From Eremophila alpestris peregrina (taxonomy: Eukaryota; Chordata; Aves; Passeriformes; Alaudidae): a stretch of DNA of 64,000 nucleotides. The position numbers and the translations under genes are program-made. The stretch is from NCBI GenBank assembly GCA_009792885.1, contig WMCF01000003.1, positions 10,520,518 through 10,584,517 of the forward strand, in the 5' to 3' direction. Shown one piece after another: positions 25,020-36,200 of this stretch. How positions within the stretch are numbered: the stretch's first letter is position 1; each line of letters starts with the position of its first letter. Under the pieces are notes generated by a model. The model made no database searches and was not told the DNA's origin. It saw only the letters and a program-made list of their open reading frames with translations.

Positions 25020-25303
25020 TACTGATCTCTTGACTCTCATGACCAGTGAGAGGACTCAAGGAAATGACATGAAACTGTTGGGGTAGGTTTAGGTTGGATA
25101 CCAGGAAAATGTTCTTCACCCAGAGGGTGGTTGGGCACTGGAACAGGCTCCATGGGGAAATGGTCACAGAACCAGCCTGACAGAGCTCAAGAACACTCTC
25201 AGGCACATGAAGATTCTTGGGGTGTCCTGTGCAGGGTCAGGAGTTAGAATTGATGATCCTTGTGGGTCCCTTCAAACTCAGCATATTCTGTTATTTTGTG
25301 ATT
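25020..25303 (+). mobile_element. CR1 3' end fragment
   Basis: Reading on the plus strand: ATGACCAGTGAGAGGACTC, GGTTTAGGTTGGATACCAGG, TTCACCCAGAGGGTGGTTGG, GCACTGGAACAGGCTCC, ATGATCCTTGTGGGTCCCTT, then TCTGTTATTTTGTGATT as the worn 3' octamer repeats. This is the plus-strand 3' region of CR1, with the 3' end at about 25303. Relative to the family a block between the CAAGAA and CTCTCAGGCACATG landmarks appears shortened. Its tail is the same subtype as the SINE tail at 30966. Confidence 0.92.
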
Positions 25304-25711
25304 GCAATCACAGTTTAAAAATCTGTCAGAAGTGAACCTCTAGAGGATTCTGCATGTTCCAGAAAATTCTATTACCAAAATGTAATTTAAATTTAAGAAT
25401 TAGGAGAAAATAACAGAGGTCATATGAAAAATATATTTTTCAATCCTCATGGATTTTTCCTCTTCTAATTATGATGCAGTTGAGGTGGAGAAGATAAGGA
25501 ATACTGCAGATGATAAATACATGAATGCTTTGCTGTTCTTTGTTACAGGATGACATTATAAAATGTTTAAAATCTTTATACTGTCCTTCACAATGTAAGC
25601 TTCAACTGCAAAGACTATATTGTTCCTTATTTTGCTGGCTAAGTATTCTACCACAAACCAAAGCTTTCCAAAGCTGACTTGCCAGGGGTCTCCTTTGAGA
25701 TGACCCCGGTC
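25304..25711. other. unique sequence before LTR
   Basis: No gene was recognised. The minus-strand open frame that starts inside the neighbouring LTR and runs left through this region has no recognisable domain. Confidence 0.4.
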
Positions 25712-26130
25712 TGTGGTGTTGAACGGCTGTTTTCTCACTGCCCGTGCTTGGGAGAAGGAGTCGGAGTTCTTCAGGTTGCGGTTTGAAGATGTTTATTTTT
25801 AGAAATCATATCTCTAAGTCCAGTCAGACCAGCGTGGTGTTCACAAGCAGCTGGAAAAGTGAATTTTCCCCGCCCACGGACAGCACCTGGGTCTTTATAC
25901 TCTAAACTACGTTAACATTGTTTTCCTCTAAAATCCAATAACTAAAAACTAAGTCACACTGTGAAATCACATCTCTATCCAATCCTAAAACCCCACAGCC
26001 CTTTGCAAAAAGGAAAAGGAAGAGAAGGACAGGAAAATGTGACTTTATCACATTGATCTGCCACCATATTTGCCCAATATTAAGAATACAGAGAAATCTA
26101 AAATTAATATCTACACACCCAGTGATATAA
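25712..26130 (-). mobile_element. ERV LTR, minus strand, well-preserved promoter and polyA signals
   Basis: The plus strand begins TGTGGTGTTGAACGG at 25712, the complement of an LTR 3' end finishing in CACCACA. On the minus strand there is a TATA box (TATAAA, complement of 25894-25899), a GC box GGGCGGGG at 25868-25875 close to the expected start site, and AATAAA (complement of 25792-25797), followed by about 80 bases of U5. Spacing of TATA to polyA signal to end is as expected for an LTR. The 5' boundary on the right is not defined; about 26130 is a guess. No target duplication was found. The CpG-containing promoter section suggests a younger insertion than the other LTRs. Subfamily not assigned. 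Confidence 0.7.
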
Positions 26131-26440
26131 TAAAAAACACACCAATCAAACCCTCATGTCACCCAAATCCTCAGACAGCCTTGAAAGCCGCCTCCATGGT
26201 GTCAGATCAAAGCCAATGGTATCTTTCAAGGAAGCTGTGGGGTCCCATCCCCCACGTCCTGGCTGCTGCCCATTCAGGAGACCCAGAGGGATACTCTGGT
26301 CTCCCACACTGACTGAGTTAGCTCTGTCCTGGTCCAAACCAGAAAAAGGGGGTAAAGAATTTGTTAAGCATATGATTGTGTAAGCTTTGTTGTTTTCCAG
26401 GGCAGGTGAGCTGAGGAAGATATTATATATGTGAGCCATG
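26131..26440. other. less AT-rich sequence adjoining LTR, possibly ERV-derived
   Basis: This stretch is visibly less AT-rich than its surroundings and stays open in two directions: minus 26146-26439, and plus 26156-26383. It directly adjoins the minus-strand LTR on its 5' side. It could be the rest of the U3 region or a remnant of internal ERV sequence. I see no retroviral motif and do not assign a protein. Confidence 0.3.
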
Positions 26441-27128
26441 ATACAGTTCCTGCAGAAACTTGTGCTTGACTTCAGTGGTACCTTAGGATTCTAACACATC
26501 AGTAACATTGGATTAAATATAAAATTTAAAAAGTGTCCAAAGACTTTAAAGAGAATTTCACTCTTCCCATCTTATGTTTTCCTTTCTTTTCTTGTTGTTA
26601 GTTTGGGGGTTTTTTGGTGAATATTAATTGCCTGAGTTTTTCCAATCTTATTTGGTCTTCTCATAGCAGTAATACAGTGTTTGGAAAAGTTTGGTCTGTG
26701 GAAAAGTACTCTGGCATGGATTGTTCACAGATGTTTTTTCTGGTCATTTTTATCCTCCTATGAAACAAGTCACAAGTCAAACAAAAAAGTCGCAAGACTA
26801 GATGTGGTGACAGTATTACTAGCACATTGAAAGCAAGAGGAACTTCAAATTAAGTAGATGGTAAGCCTGAATGTACTTTTTTTCTCCTTCAAACTATAAC
26901 AAAAATATTAGCTAACTACTTTAAAAAGTGTCATTTTACTCACATAACGTTTCTTACAGCAAACACATCCCAGATGTTGAGGAAAACTGCCATTGTTCAA
27001 CAGGAGTCCTTTTAAAGCAGCAGCATTTTTGGCATTACAGAAGACTTGGGAAATTCAGCAAACTTTGTGAGAGAAAGAGGATATTCCAGATTAGAATCCT
27101 GAAATTACATGCTGGTTTCTGCAGTTTC

Positions 27129-27131
<3 letters not shown>
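26441..27131. other. unique non-coding sequence
   Basis: No gene or transposon was recognised. There is no AATAAA within the 30 bases before the following poly-A run. Confidence 0.5.
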
Positions 27132-27195
<64 letters not shown>

Positions 27196-27204
27196 AAAAA
27201 AAAA
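27132..27204. repeat. long poly-A run
   Basis: Fifty-one consecutive A at 27132-27182, then G, then 21 A at 27184-27204. The lysine-rich open frame across it is an artefact. The length is exceptional for this window. It is either a simple homopolymer expansion, the tail of an unrecognised retrocopy, or a sequencing or assembly error. Confidence 0.95.
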
Positions 27205-27342
27205 GAAATTAAATCCCTAGTTTATCAGTAAGAAATTCAATCTTTCTAAGTGTTATCAAAGAATGGAAAATAAAAAAGTGTTCCAGTTAAGAGCACTGGG
27301 ATGCCTCATGCAGTCACCATAACTGTCCAGTTTCAATTCTGG

Positions 27343-27802
27343 GTCACAAAATGGGTCAGGCTGGAAGGGACCACAGTGGGTCACCTGTTCCAACCTTCCT
27401 GCTCAAGCAGGGTCATCCTAGAGCCCATGGCTTGGGATTGTATCCAGATGCCTCTTGAACACCTCTGGTAAGTGAGACTCCACAAACTCTCAGGTCAACC
27501 TGTTCCAGTCACTCAGGTGGAACTTCCTGTGCATCAGTTTCCCTCTGTTGTGTTTTGCTGGCCTGGCTCCATCCTCGTGACACCCTGCCTTTTGTTCCTT
27601 ACATGTTCCTTACATGAGGTCCCCTCTCTGTCATCCCTTCTTGATGCTGAGCAGGCCCAGCTCCTCCAGCCTTTCCTTGTAAGAGAGATTCTCTAGACCA
27701 TTTGTCAACTTAGTAGCCCTCCACTGGATCTGCTCCAGAAGCTCTGTGTCTCTCGTGTGCTGTGGAGCCCAAAAATGAACCAACACTACTGTGTTTTGAG
27801 AG
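27343..27802 (-). mobile_element. CR1 3' fragment (5'-truncated)
   Basis: The plus strand starts GGGTCACAAAATGGGTCAGG and continues with CTGGAAGGGACCACAGTGGG, CTCAAGCAGGGTCATCCTAG, CAGGTGGAACTTCCTGTGC, TGAGCAGGCCCAGCTCCTCC and CTCCACTGGATCTGCTCCAG. These are reverse-complement landmarks of CR1, so the copy is on the minus strand with its 3' end at 27343. A 12-base block containing TGTTCCTTACA is duplicated near 27600. Open frames over it are parts of the element. Confidence 0.93.
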
Positions 27803-30800
27803 TCATCATTGAGGACATGCATAGATTTTCAAATATTCATATTTTTTAGACAAAGAAGGTGGTTTTGTGGAAAAATATTCACATCTAGATCTGTGTTTTG
27901 GAGGTCTTTAGGACCAGGAAGAAGTCCCAAAAGTGGTATCAAACACTGGATAGCATTTTAAACTTTTGGACAGTTATCAAAGGTATGTGGTAAAATGGAT
28001 TTGACTTTACCATTCCATTTGCTAGCGAGTCTTTAAATTAAAACATTTAAAGTTGTCAGAATTCCTACTAAAATTAATTTTTATTTTTAAATTAATGCAT
28101 GAAAGGAAGGAACAGAGAACTGCATTTCTGCTTACATTAGCTAATCAGATTTTCTAGTTTCTATATCTTTATATCTGCAGATATATCAATTTAAATTAAC
28201 ATTTATTGGAAGAGGTTTTGCTTTATCATTATTTCTCATTTTATAAATAGATACAAGCTACCTTGCCAGAGTACTAGCACTATCCAACCTGATCTTCATC
28301 AATTCCAAACCCATTTTTATTATAGCAAGGTGCAAGTCAAAGGACATAATCCATGTATTAAACATTTGTGCTAGCATAATACTGCAAGGTAAATTGTTAT
28401 TGATTCATACAAAGGGTAAAGTTGAAAAGATTTACATTTAAATTAAAAAAGGGGGCTGCTGGAAATCAATAATAACAACCAAGGGATTTACCTTTGGAAA
28501 TATCCTGGTATTAAAAAAAATTATTCAGATTTACGGTTGTTGCCCTTTAGGTATACAGAGCAACCAAGGACAAAATTGATTTTTTTTTCACATTCCTTTT
28601 TCTATTAAATAAACTGAGATAATACTTGACTGTTAAGTACAGTTATCTTAGACTATTTCACATATGCAATATATGATAAAGTGTATAATTACATGTCTTT
28701 ATCTGTCTCTTAAATTCATTTATGCTGAACAATTTCTGTGTTGTCACTAATGTAATCTATATCTCACATTTTGTTGATAAAAGGACAATTTTATGTTGTG
28801 CCCAATTATTTTGTTAAAAAATGCTCCAGTGATTATTCAATAGTTCACCAGGTAATGAAATTGAAAACGTAGCTATGAAGAATTCTACTTCAGAAAGTAT
28901 CTACCTCAGACTAGAATCTATCTACCTAGACTCCTTTTCCCACCTGATTTCTGTTCTGTATGTAAATTATTTTGTGCATGATTAAAATGTCTCTGATATC
29001 CTGTGGATATAGTACAAAGCACAGTAGTAAGAGACACCAGAGGCCACAGTAGTGACAAGGCACAGAAGGTTGGTACAGAATTTGTGGATACCTCCTGAAA
29101 ATGAACAGAGAAACCTTTAGATGTTGAATTAAAAAGATGTTTATTAACATTAACATTAATATAATATAAAGATATAATTCTCTACTAGTAGAAATTCATC
29201 AAACTAGGAGCTGTGTACCTGACTACCTTTTCCTCCTCAACTTTTAACCACAAATTGAAGCAAAAAGATTTATGGCTTGTTGAGATGATAAAAGTCCAAG
29301 TTAGAGATTCATACTTTCATAGGGCTCCTGGCTGGGGGCTGGTGAAATACCAATGTGATTCTTGCATTCCTCTCAGAAACTATGGAAGAAAAATAATTTC
29401 TAGACCTAAAGAATGTCTCTCCCTCTGTCTCTTTTTCCATCTCCCAACCTCTTCCTCCAAATCTCTTCCCAAGTCTCACAAGATAGATAATTTTACTTCA
29501 GACTCTCTTCTTTCCCCAGTATCTTCTGGAGAACTTGTAATCACATAAGTTAACATTTAATATGGAAAAATACAGAGAAGATTTTTTAAGTCCTGTTTGG
29601 AGGCTGGTACAGTGATCCTACAGAATACCCTTGTGACAAAGGTCCAATGTTTGGTTTGAGAAAGTGTCAGGTATCTTTTCTTCCACAAGCCAAATGTAAA
29701 TTTATTTTAACCCTATAAGTGTTTTTTTTCTAGACATTTATTTTATTTGCTTCTCAATATCTCATTTTGCAACCTACACTTTCACAGATTGACATCGTGC
29801 AATCTTGTACGCTAATATCTGCAAAGACTTAAGCTATGGTGTTTTTGGAGGCTTTAGAATAATTTTTTCTCAGGTAAGCAGACCAACCATAGGAGTTGAG
29901 TGCCTGTAAATTTCTTGGCCTGTTAAGATATGAAGTTAAAAGCTCAGTTTCAAACACACTTGAAAAAATTACCAAGGCTTTCTAGGATGATGTTCTTACA
30001 TAAATGAATTCATGTTTTGGATAGACTAAGTGATCTGTCCAGAAAAGAGTTCATGTGGGAAATAAGAGAATGGCACACTTCACTGGGTAGGAGAACTGGA
30101 GAGAGAACAGTGAATATGTATGAGAAAAGGCACAGCAAGTACAGGAAATAAACCCAGCAATGTTACGCAATTATCTGAATAGTTTGACCTGAACATTAGA
30201 GTAGAGGTTTTGCAAGAGTTTTTTCAGGTTGTTTTCATCTCTCAGTTACAGAATTTTCTGTATCAGAAATTCTCGTCCCTTTTTTTCTTTTTTTCTGCCT
30301 CAATTTGCAGTTAAGCCACTATTTCAATGTATATATGCATCATGTGTCATAAAAGACTGTTTCCACTAGGTCTAATCAGACTCTGGTGTGAGTACTGGAA
30401 GCAAAGCAAAAGAAATCTGCAGTTAATGTGAGATTTCTTCCCTAATGTATAATGTATTATGCATCTAGAGTATAAATCTCCCAATAAAATATATGCATAA
30501 ACTGGGGTCTTGTGTCCCTGATAATTTTTGTGCAAATATGATAAATAAGGATGTCATCAGTTTCTCAGTGCTGACTTAGTAACTCCTATTAACTGCCAAA
30601 AAGGTATGGCTAAATGAAATAAAATCTTGTACTACACCAGTAATTCTCAGAGTTCTTAGAGTTCTTTGAAAAAAAACTCCAAAACTTTATTATCCTCAAT
30701 TTGAACTTGGATACAGAATATCTTGTTTGACAACATTGACAGTTGAGGTCTGATGACTCTTGCTGCAGCATATGAAAAAAATTACTACTCATCAAGGACT

Positions 30801-30965
30801 ACTTTGTTCATGTCTGTGTATGACCATGTCTCCAGCAGTCATCACAAGGAAAAGAGTGCCCATATTTCAGTTACACTCTATTAAGCTAAATCACTTTCTC
30901 CTTTATTTATTAAGAATATGCTAGACTTTTTACTGTGTGGTTTTAACACCTACTTTGCTGAAGAG
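27803..30965. other. unique non-coding sequence
   Basis: No gene, RNA or recognisable transposon. The 111-residue open frame at 29213-29548 is Ser/Leu-rich with no domain and is probably chance. Confidence 0.5.
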
Positions 30966-31106
30966 ATCACAGATCTCAGAATATTCTGAGTTGAAAGGGA
31001 CCCACAAGGATCATCGAGTCCAACTAAGTGAATGGCACATCCAGGGATTGAACTCACAGCCTTGGTGGTATTAGCACCCTGCTGTAACCGACTGAGCTAA
31101 CTGCTA
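30966..31106 (-). mobile_element. tRNA-Ile-derived SINE with CR1 tail (TguSINE1-like)
   Basis: On the minus strand the 5' part (31106 down to about 31034) reads as a tRNA. Box A TAGCTCAGTCGG is the complement of 31088-31099 and fits the Pol III consensus. GGTGCTAATACC matches the anticodon arm of tRNA-Ile(AAT). Box B-like GAGTTCAATCCC is the complement of 31044-31055. The 3' part (about 31026 down to 30966) is a CR1 3' tail, GTTGAAAGGGACCCACAAGG on the plus strand, matching about 40 of 46 bases of the CR1 end at 25.3 kb. Known passerine SINEs combine a tRNA-Ile head with a CR1 tail; transcription is by Pol III and mobilisation by CR1 enzymes. This copy is diverged and presumably inactive. Subfamily name is from memory. 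Confidence 0.85.
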
Positions 31107-32395
31107 GTGAAAGGAGATGAAGATAACAGAATGAAGCATCTGATTTGTCCGTGGAGTGATACCTAGAATTCTTCCTGAACTGCTCATCGATCTCCTGCAT
31201 TGCTTGGTTATGGAAAAGGATGTGAATCCCTAACTACATTGCCCAGTATAACATACTTTCTCAGGTACTGAGATTTAAACAGAGTGTAATACAGCATTAA
31301 ACTGGTCTTCCCTATAAGAAAAACACTTTAGGCAGTCTGGGCAGGATTTTGACCTTCTATTTTTGAAGTTCCTCTTTATTGCAAACCTTCCCTGTGGGGA
31401 AGACACCTCTGTGTCTGAGGTTTGTTCTCATCTTTACCCTGAAAGACACTCTTTCATTTGAAATTCTGAGTATAACAACTTCCTTAGCACCAGAAACTAG
31501 ATAAAACTCACATTAATTCTAAATTTTTATACAAACCTACATTTTACCTTTCCTGTATATTCCCCTTTATGCATTAGTGTCTTTACTATTCTTTAGAACT
31601 AATTTATTTGAGGAATAATTTATCTGCATATACTTGCATAGTATGTCTACCATATTAAATTTTATTTTAGCTACACAGTATCAACAAATGGTACATCAAC
31701 ATCACAATAAAAAATTCAGAAGTGGAATTTGTGAAACATACTATTGGGTTTCATCAGAGGCTTGAATATGATCTTAATCAGCACAGCTTTAATATCACTA
31801 ACAGTTTTGCTTCAGCTAGTGTTCATGCAGATGAGGACAATTATCAATATCAATCTGTCAAGTAAATGCAGTACATATGGTATCTTAGAACCCTAAAATA
31901 AATCAGGTATGGTTTATAAAATGTGATTCAAAGCACTGTAGTGTGCAATAGCATAATCAGGGAAAGGGATTTGCTCACCTTGCTTTGCCTGGTAGTGAAA
32001 GACAGGCCTGCATTAAAGCCTTGAACAAGATAACTCCTTTTGCAAAAATAGTGTGTATGGAATCGTGAGCTTCTCAAGAGTGCATCTGTCTGTATTAATG
32101 CTAGACCTACTTAATTTCAAACGTTGTGGGTATTTGGCCACATTACATCTATGCATATTTTGCTTTGTATTGCATGTAAGACACTTAAATGAAAGTAGTG
32201 GTGTTTTATAGAGAGTTACAGCACACCTATGTCATCTAAGTTAGTCATCTAAGAGTTAGTGAGGGATGACTGGTGAGGGATAACAGGTCAGCAGGAGAAC
32301 ACCTGAAGTGTAGAAGTGTAGAACAAAGGAACTCCAGATTCTCTAGCTAGTTAGTCAACATCATTGAGGGCTCTAGAAGGTAGAGTAGAAAACTG
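31107..32395. other. unique non-coding sequence
   Basis: No gene was recognised. Short near-duplicate strings (GTCATCTAAG twice; GTGAGGGAT twice) lie at about 32230-32285. Confidence 0.5.
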
Positions 32396-32924
32396 TATTC
32401 TGCCCTATGAGGCCACATCTGGACTACTGTGTTGAGTTCTGGGCCCTAAGGTTCAAGAGAGACAAGGAACTACTAGAAATGGTTAAGAGGAGGACTGTGA
32501 AGATCATTAGGAAACTGGAACATCTCTCTCTTATGAGGAAAGGTTGGGAGAGCAACCTTTAGCTTGGAAAAGGATGACTCAGATAGGATCTTATCAATGC
32601 ATAAAATTATCTTAAGGGTGGACATCAAGAGGATGGGGCCAGACTCTTTACAGTGGTTCTAAGCAACAGGATAAGGAGCAAAGAGCACAGACTGGTACAC
32701 AGGAGGTTCCATCTAAATATGAGGAAAATCTTTACTTTGGCATTGACACAACTCTAGAACAGGCTGCCCAAAGAGGTTTTGGAGTGTCCTCTGGAAATAC
32801 TCAAATCCCATCTGGATGTGACCCTGCACAATCTCCTCTGGGAAAACCTGTTTTAGCATGGGGGGTTGAACTAGATGATGTCCAGAACTCCCTGCCAACA
32901 TCAACCCTCTGTAATTCTGTGATC
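32396..32924 (+). mobile_element. CR1 3' fragment, plus strand
   Basis: Plus-strand CR1 landmarks in order: ATGAGGCCACATCTGGACTA, GAGTTCTGGGCCCT, TTATGAGGAAAGGTTGGGAG, CACAGGAGGTTCCATCTAAA, AACAGGCTGCCCAAAGAGG, GGTTGAACTAGATGATGTCC, then TGTAATTCTGTGATCC as the terminal octamer remnants. The 3' end is at about 32924, and the 5' truncation at about 32396. Small open frames on both strands here are element-derived. Confidence 0.95.
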
Positions 32925-33069
32925 CTTCTTGAGAATATGTATGTTGGTTTAATAGAAACTTCCCAGACACAGAAGATATTTGAGTTGAGTGCAGAGTCAA
33001 AACCTTGAGTGTAAAGAAAAATTATATGAATAAAACTGCTTTGCAAAATATCTTCTCCTTTTCTAAGAG

Positions 33070-33215
33070 AGGAAAAAAACAACAGTAACAACAAAAAAAA
33101 CCAAACCCCAAACCAAAACCAACAAAAACCCCCAACAAACAACAACAACAAACCAACCAAACAAAAAACCACAAAGCAAACCACCAAAAACCAAAACCAC
33201 AAAAATACCCCCCAA
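33070..33215. repeat. A/C-rich (CAAA)n-like low-complexity tract
   Basis: Plus strand almost free of G and T: repeated CAAA, CCAAA, AACAAC and AAAACCCCC units. It starts about 145 bases after the CR1 end at 32924. The Phe/Trp/Leu/Val-rich minus-strand open frame across it is an artefact of the composition. Confidence 0.92.
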
Positions 33216-36200
33216 CTCTAAACTGTATTCTCTCTGTAAGACAAGTGAATGTTAAACATCTGTTTCAAGAATCTCGTTGTAAGCTTCCTTTTTGCTTTTG
33301 AGTGTTATGGGAGAATGGGAGATTTCAGAAATTACATAGAACTGAGAACAAAGCTGAAGGGCATTATCATAAAAAGGTTTGCAAGATAACACATCCACAA
33401 TTCCTTCAACACTTGCTATGCAGAGCCTGTTTGTACAATTGACAGTGATCTTAAGAACAAGTTATTACTAAAAGTCTAGTTAAGTAAATCCATATATAAT
33501 CTAAATGTGTATGTACAGTGGGGTGACAAATTAATTCTGGTATCATATATGCAAGGCAATTCAGAATTAAGCAAGCTATGAAAAGTACAATTAACTTTCA
33601 GCAGTGTAGAGCTCAGAGACATGTCTGTACAGAATAAATGTTGAAGTAAAGCAAAGTAAAAGTAAAGGAGGTATCTTCCAGATCATGATACAGTTGGTGG
33701 GAGCTTATCCTACACAGATAATAGAAGATTTTTCACTCTTTTTCCTTAAACTTTCATCCCTTAGCCAAGTTTGGAAAGTTTAATTTTTTTAAATAAGTCA
33801 TGTAGAATTTTATTCTATAAAAATATCTCCTTTAATCTGTTGCTTTTATATCAAACCTCATCTGAAATCTTTCTCTAAGTTCTTTAACCAGATTTAAATG
33901 AAAATATAGTGCATTTATTTTACATTTCCTTTTCAAACTATTTGAGATAGTGGACTTACACACAAAGAACAAATGCAAGATAATCTATTCATCCCTGATG
34001 TAATGTCAGTGATTTCAGAAGTAATTCTGCCCCAGTTATTTGAAAATATATTTTTCAAAGATTTCATTATCTTATAGTAATTTTTAATTTCACTAGGGAT
34101 ACCAGACATGCAAAAGAATGAGGAAAAGGAATCACAAATAATTAAAAGTACATGTGATAGTAATTTTTTCTGTACCCAAAGAGAGTTTGAAACATACTAT
34201 CTAGCTTTCTACAGAAAAAGAAAAAGGAAAATGCAATAAAGTGAATAATACATCAAAAGCTAAGGAATAAAAGATTTATCATACTTTTTTCTATCCTTTC
34301 TAAAATAATAATTCATGTCATCACTAGTTTGGAGTATTTATTTGGCAGAAGTGAAATATATTGCATTTATCTGAATCACTTCATGTAATACACTGATACT
34401 GTCAGAAAAAATATGTAAGGTTATTCAGTAAAGTCATTACATATTCTCCTTTGGAAAATAAAAATTAATTTCAAGCCCAGAACCAATTCAATTCTTATCA
34501 CTAAGTCATGCTAGTTTGTTTCTCTGTGACTTGCAAAGACATAACTCAGGATTCAAATGTATCAAGGTCTTAAACCAATCAGGATTAGAGAGTGGGAGCT
34601 GTTGCTCTGTGTATGATGGGACAATGTAGGTTTTCTTGTCTTAGATGTCTCAGAAAATCTGCTTTAAAAGTTTCTGATTTCTTAACAAAGTTTAGGCTTT
34701 ATAGCTGCTTGAGAAAAAACTAGAGAAACATTAAGAAAAATGTATTAAACATTGACTTTTCCTGCATATGAAGAGAAGTCTCTTGGAGTGCTTTTTATAC
34801 GATTGGGAGCTACAGTCACATGCTGTTATTACAAATTATGTGTTAGGGCATAAAGTGATCAGTAGCTAGAACCAGGAAAAAAAAAATCTTTGCTAAATCA
34901 GGGACAGGGGGTGAGGGAGGTGGGGGGAATATGAAAAGTGTGTGTTATGCAATTTTTCACTTGATTTATTTTTATTTGATTTGTTGTTAGAAGTCAGTCC
35001 CAGTTCCAAGCCCACCTTTGGCAATTTAATATTAGATTAGAGTTCATAAATGTCAAGCTGTCTCTTCACGTCAGCTTGCTGCAGTATGACTGTATATGCA
35101 GGCACTGCTTTCATTGTTCATTGTGGTCATAAAAAACTCTGCAGTAGCTGAAGTATTTATAAATGCCACACTCTGCCTTTTTTCTTTTATTTTTCTAGCA
35201 GTATTACGTTACCTGTAATTCATTAATGAGTAGAGCCTCTGCAAAATATGTCTTTTAACAATTGTCTGTTTCTACAATCTGAGACTGATTTTGCTGCAGT
35301 GTGCTAGTGTGCAGAAGAGGGAACTGCCAGCAGCAGCTGATTTATAAGAGTGATTTACCTTCTGGAGAGTGTAATTATGTTCATAGTTAAGAATTAATCA
35401 GGTGAGAGAATTATAGAATAATCACACTCTTGACTTTGGAAGGACAAACTAAATGGAGATTGTTACACCGAGTCATCTCAGCAGATGGTGATCTCTTTAC
35501 TCTTTAACAGCTGGAAGACCAGGTTTCCAGGATAGTTGCCTTTATTTTTAAACAGAGAGAAAATGAGCAACCTTGCAGTGGTTACCAATCAGCTCACATT
35601 GGGGACAACACATGAGAAAGGTGCAGCTAGAAAAAAATACATCAGCAATCATGAAATTAAATTAAACTAGATAAAATTAGGGTTTTGTATTTTGCCACTA
35701 TGACACTGTGTATAGTTCTGTGAATATAAAAGCAGGTTATCTCTGGCTCTGCTTGCTAAAGGACTTTTTCTTCATAATAATGAGTGTGATATCCTTAACA
35801 TTTCAACTTTCTTGGTATGTGTCTTTTAACAGTTATATTTTATTAAAGTTCATGGCAGATGGATCTTCATTGGAAGATGCCACACTATCTAAAAGTCCAG
35901 AGGCTATGAGATTTTCCAGATAGTTTATTGAGATTCTACAGTATTTTTAATGGAAGCATATTTCACTTTTCATTCTATCTGGTCTCACTGCCATCCCTTA
36001 TGGGTAAAATCTCACCCTTGGCACTGCCAATCAGACATGACATGCAGTCACACTCAGCATGCAGGGTATATTGACTTTGTGAGGCACCTCGTATAGTAAA
36101 AAGTCTCCCTTAGTTCCAATAAATTTGATTGAATTTTGTGAGGTTCACCATCTCCAATGAAGGGGCAGTGATCATTTTGCTTATTGCCTGAGAGGCTGGA

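Noticed and set aside
26928..27212. Lysine-rich 94-residue open frame
   Set aside because: Its end is the translated poly-A run, and the remainder has no domain or splice support.
30966..31106. Functional tRNA-Ile gene
   Set aside because: The tRNA-like part lacks a clean acceptor stem and has a variant Box B. It is fused to a CR1 tail, so it is a SINE.
35402..35460. Possible CR1 3' tail (TTATAGAATAATCACAC..GGAAGGAC)
   Set aside because: Only a loose resemblance to the CR1 terminal repeats, and no further landmarks follow.
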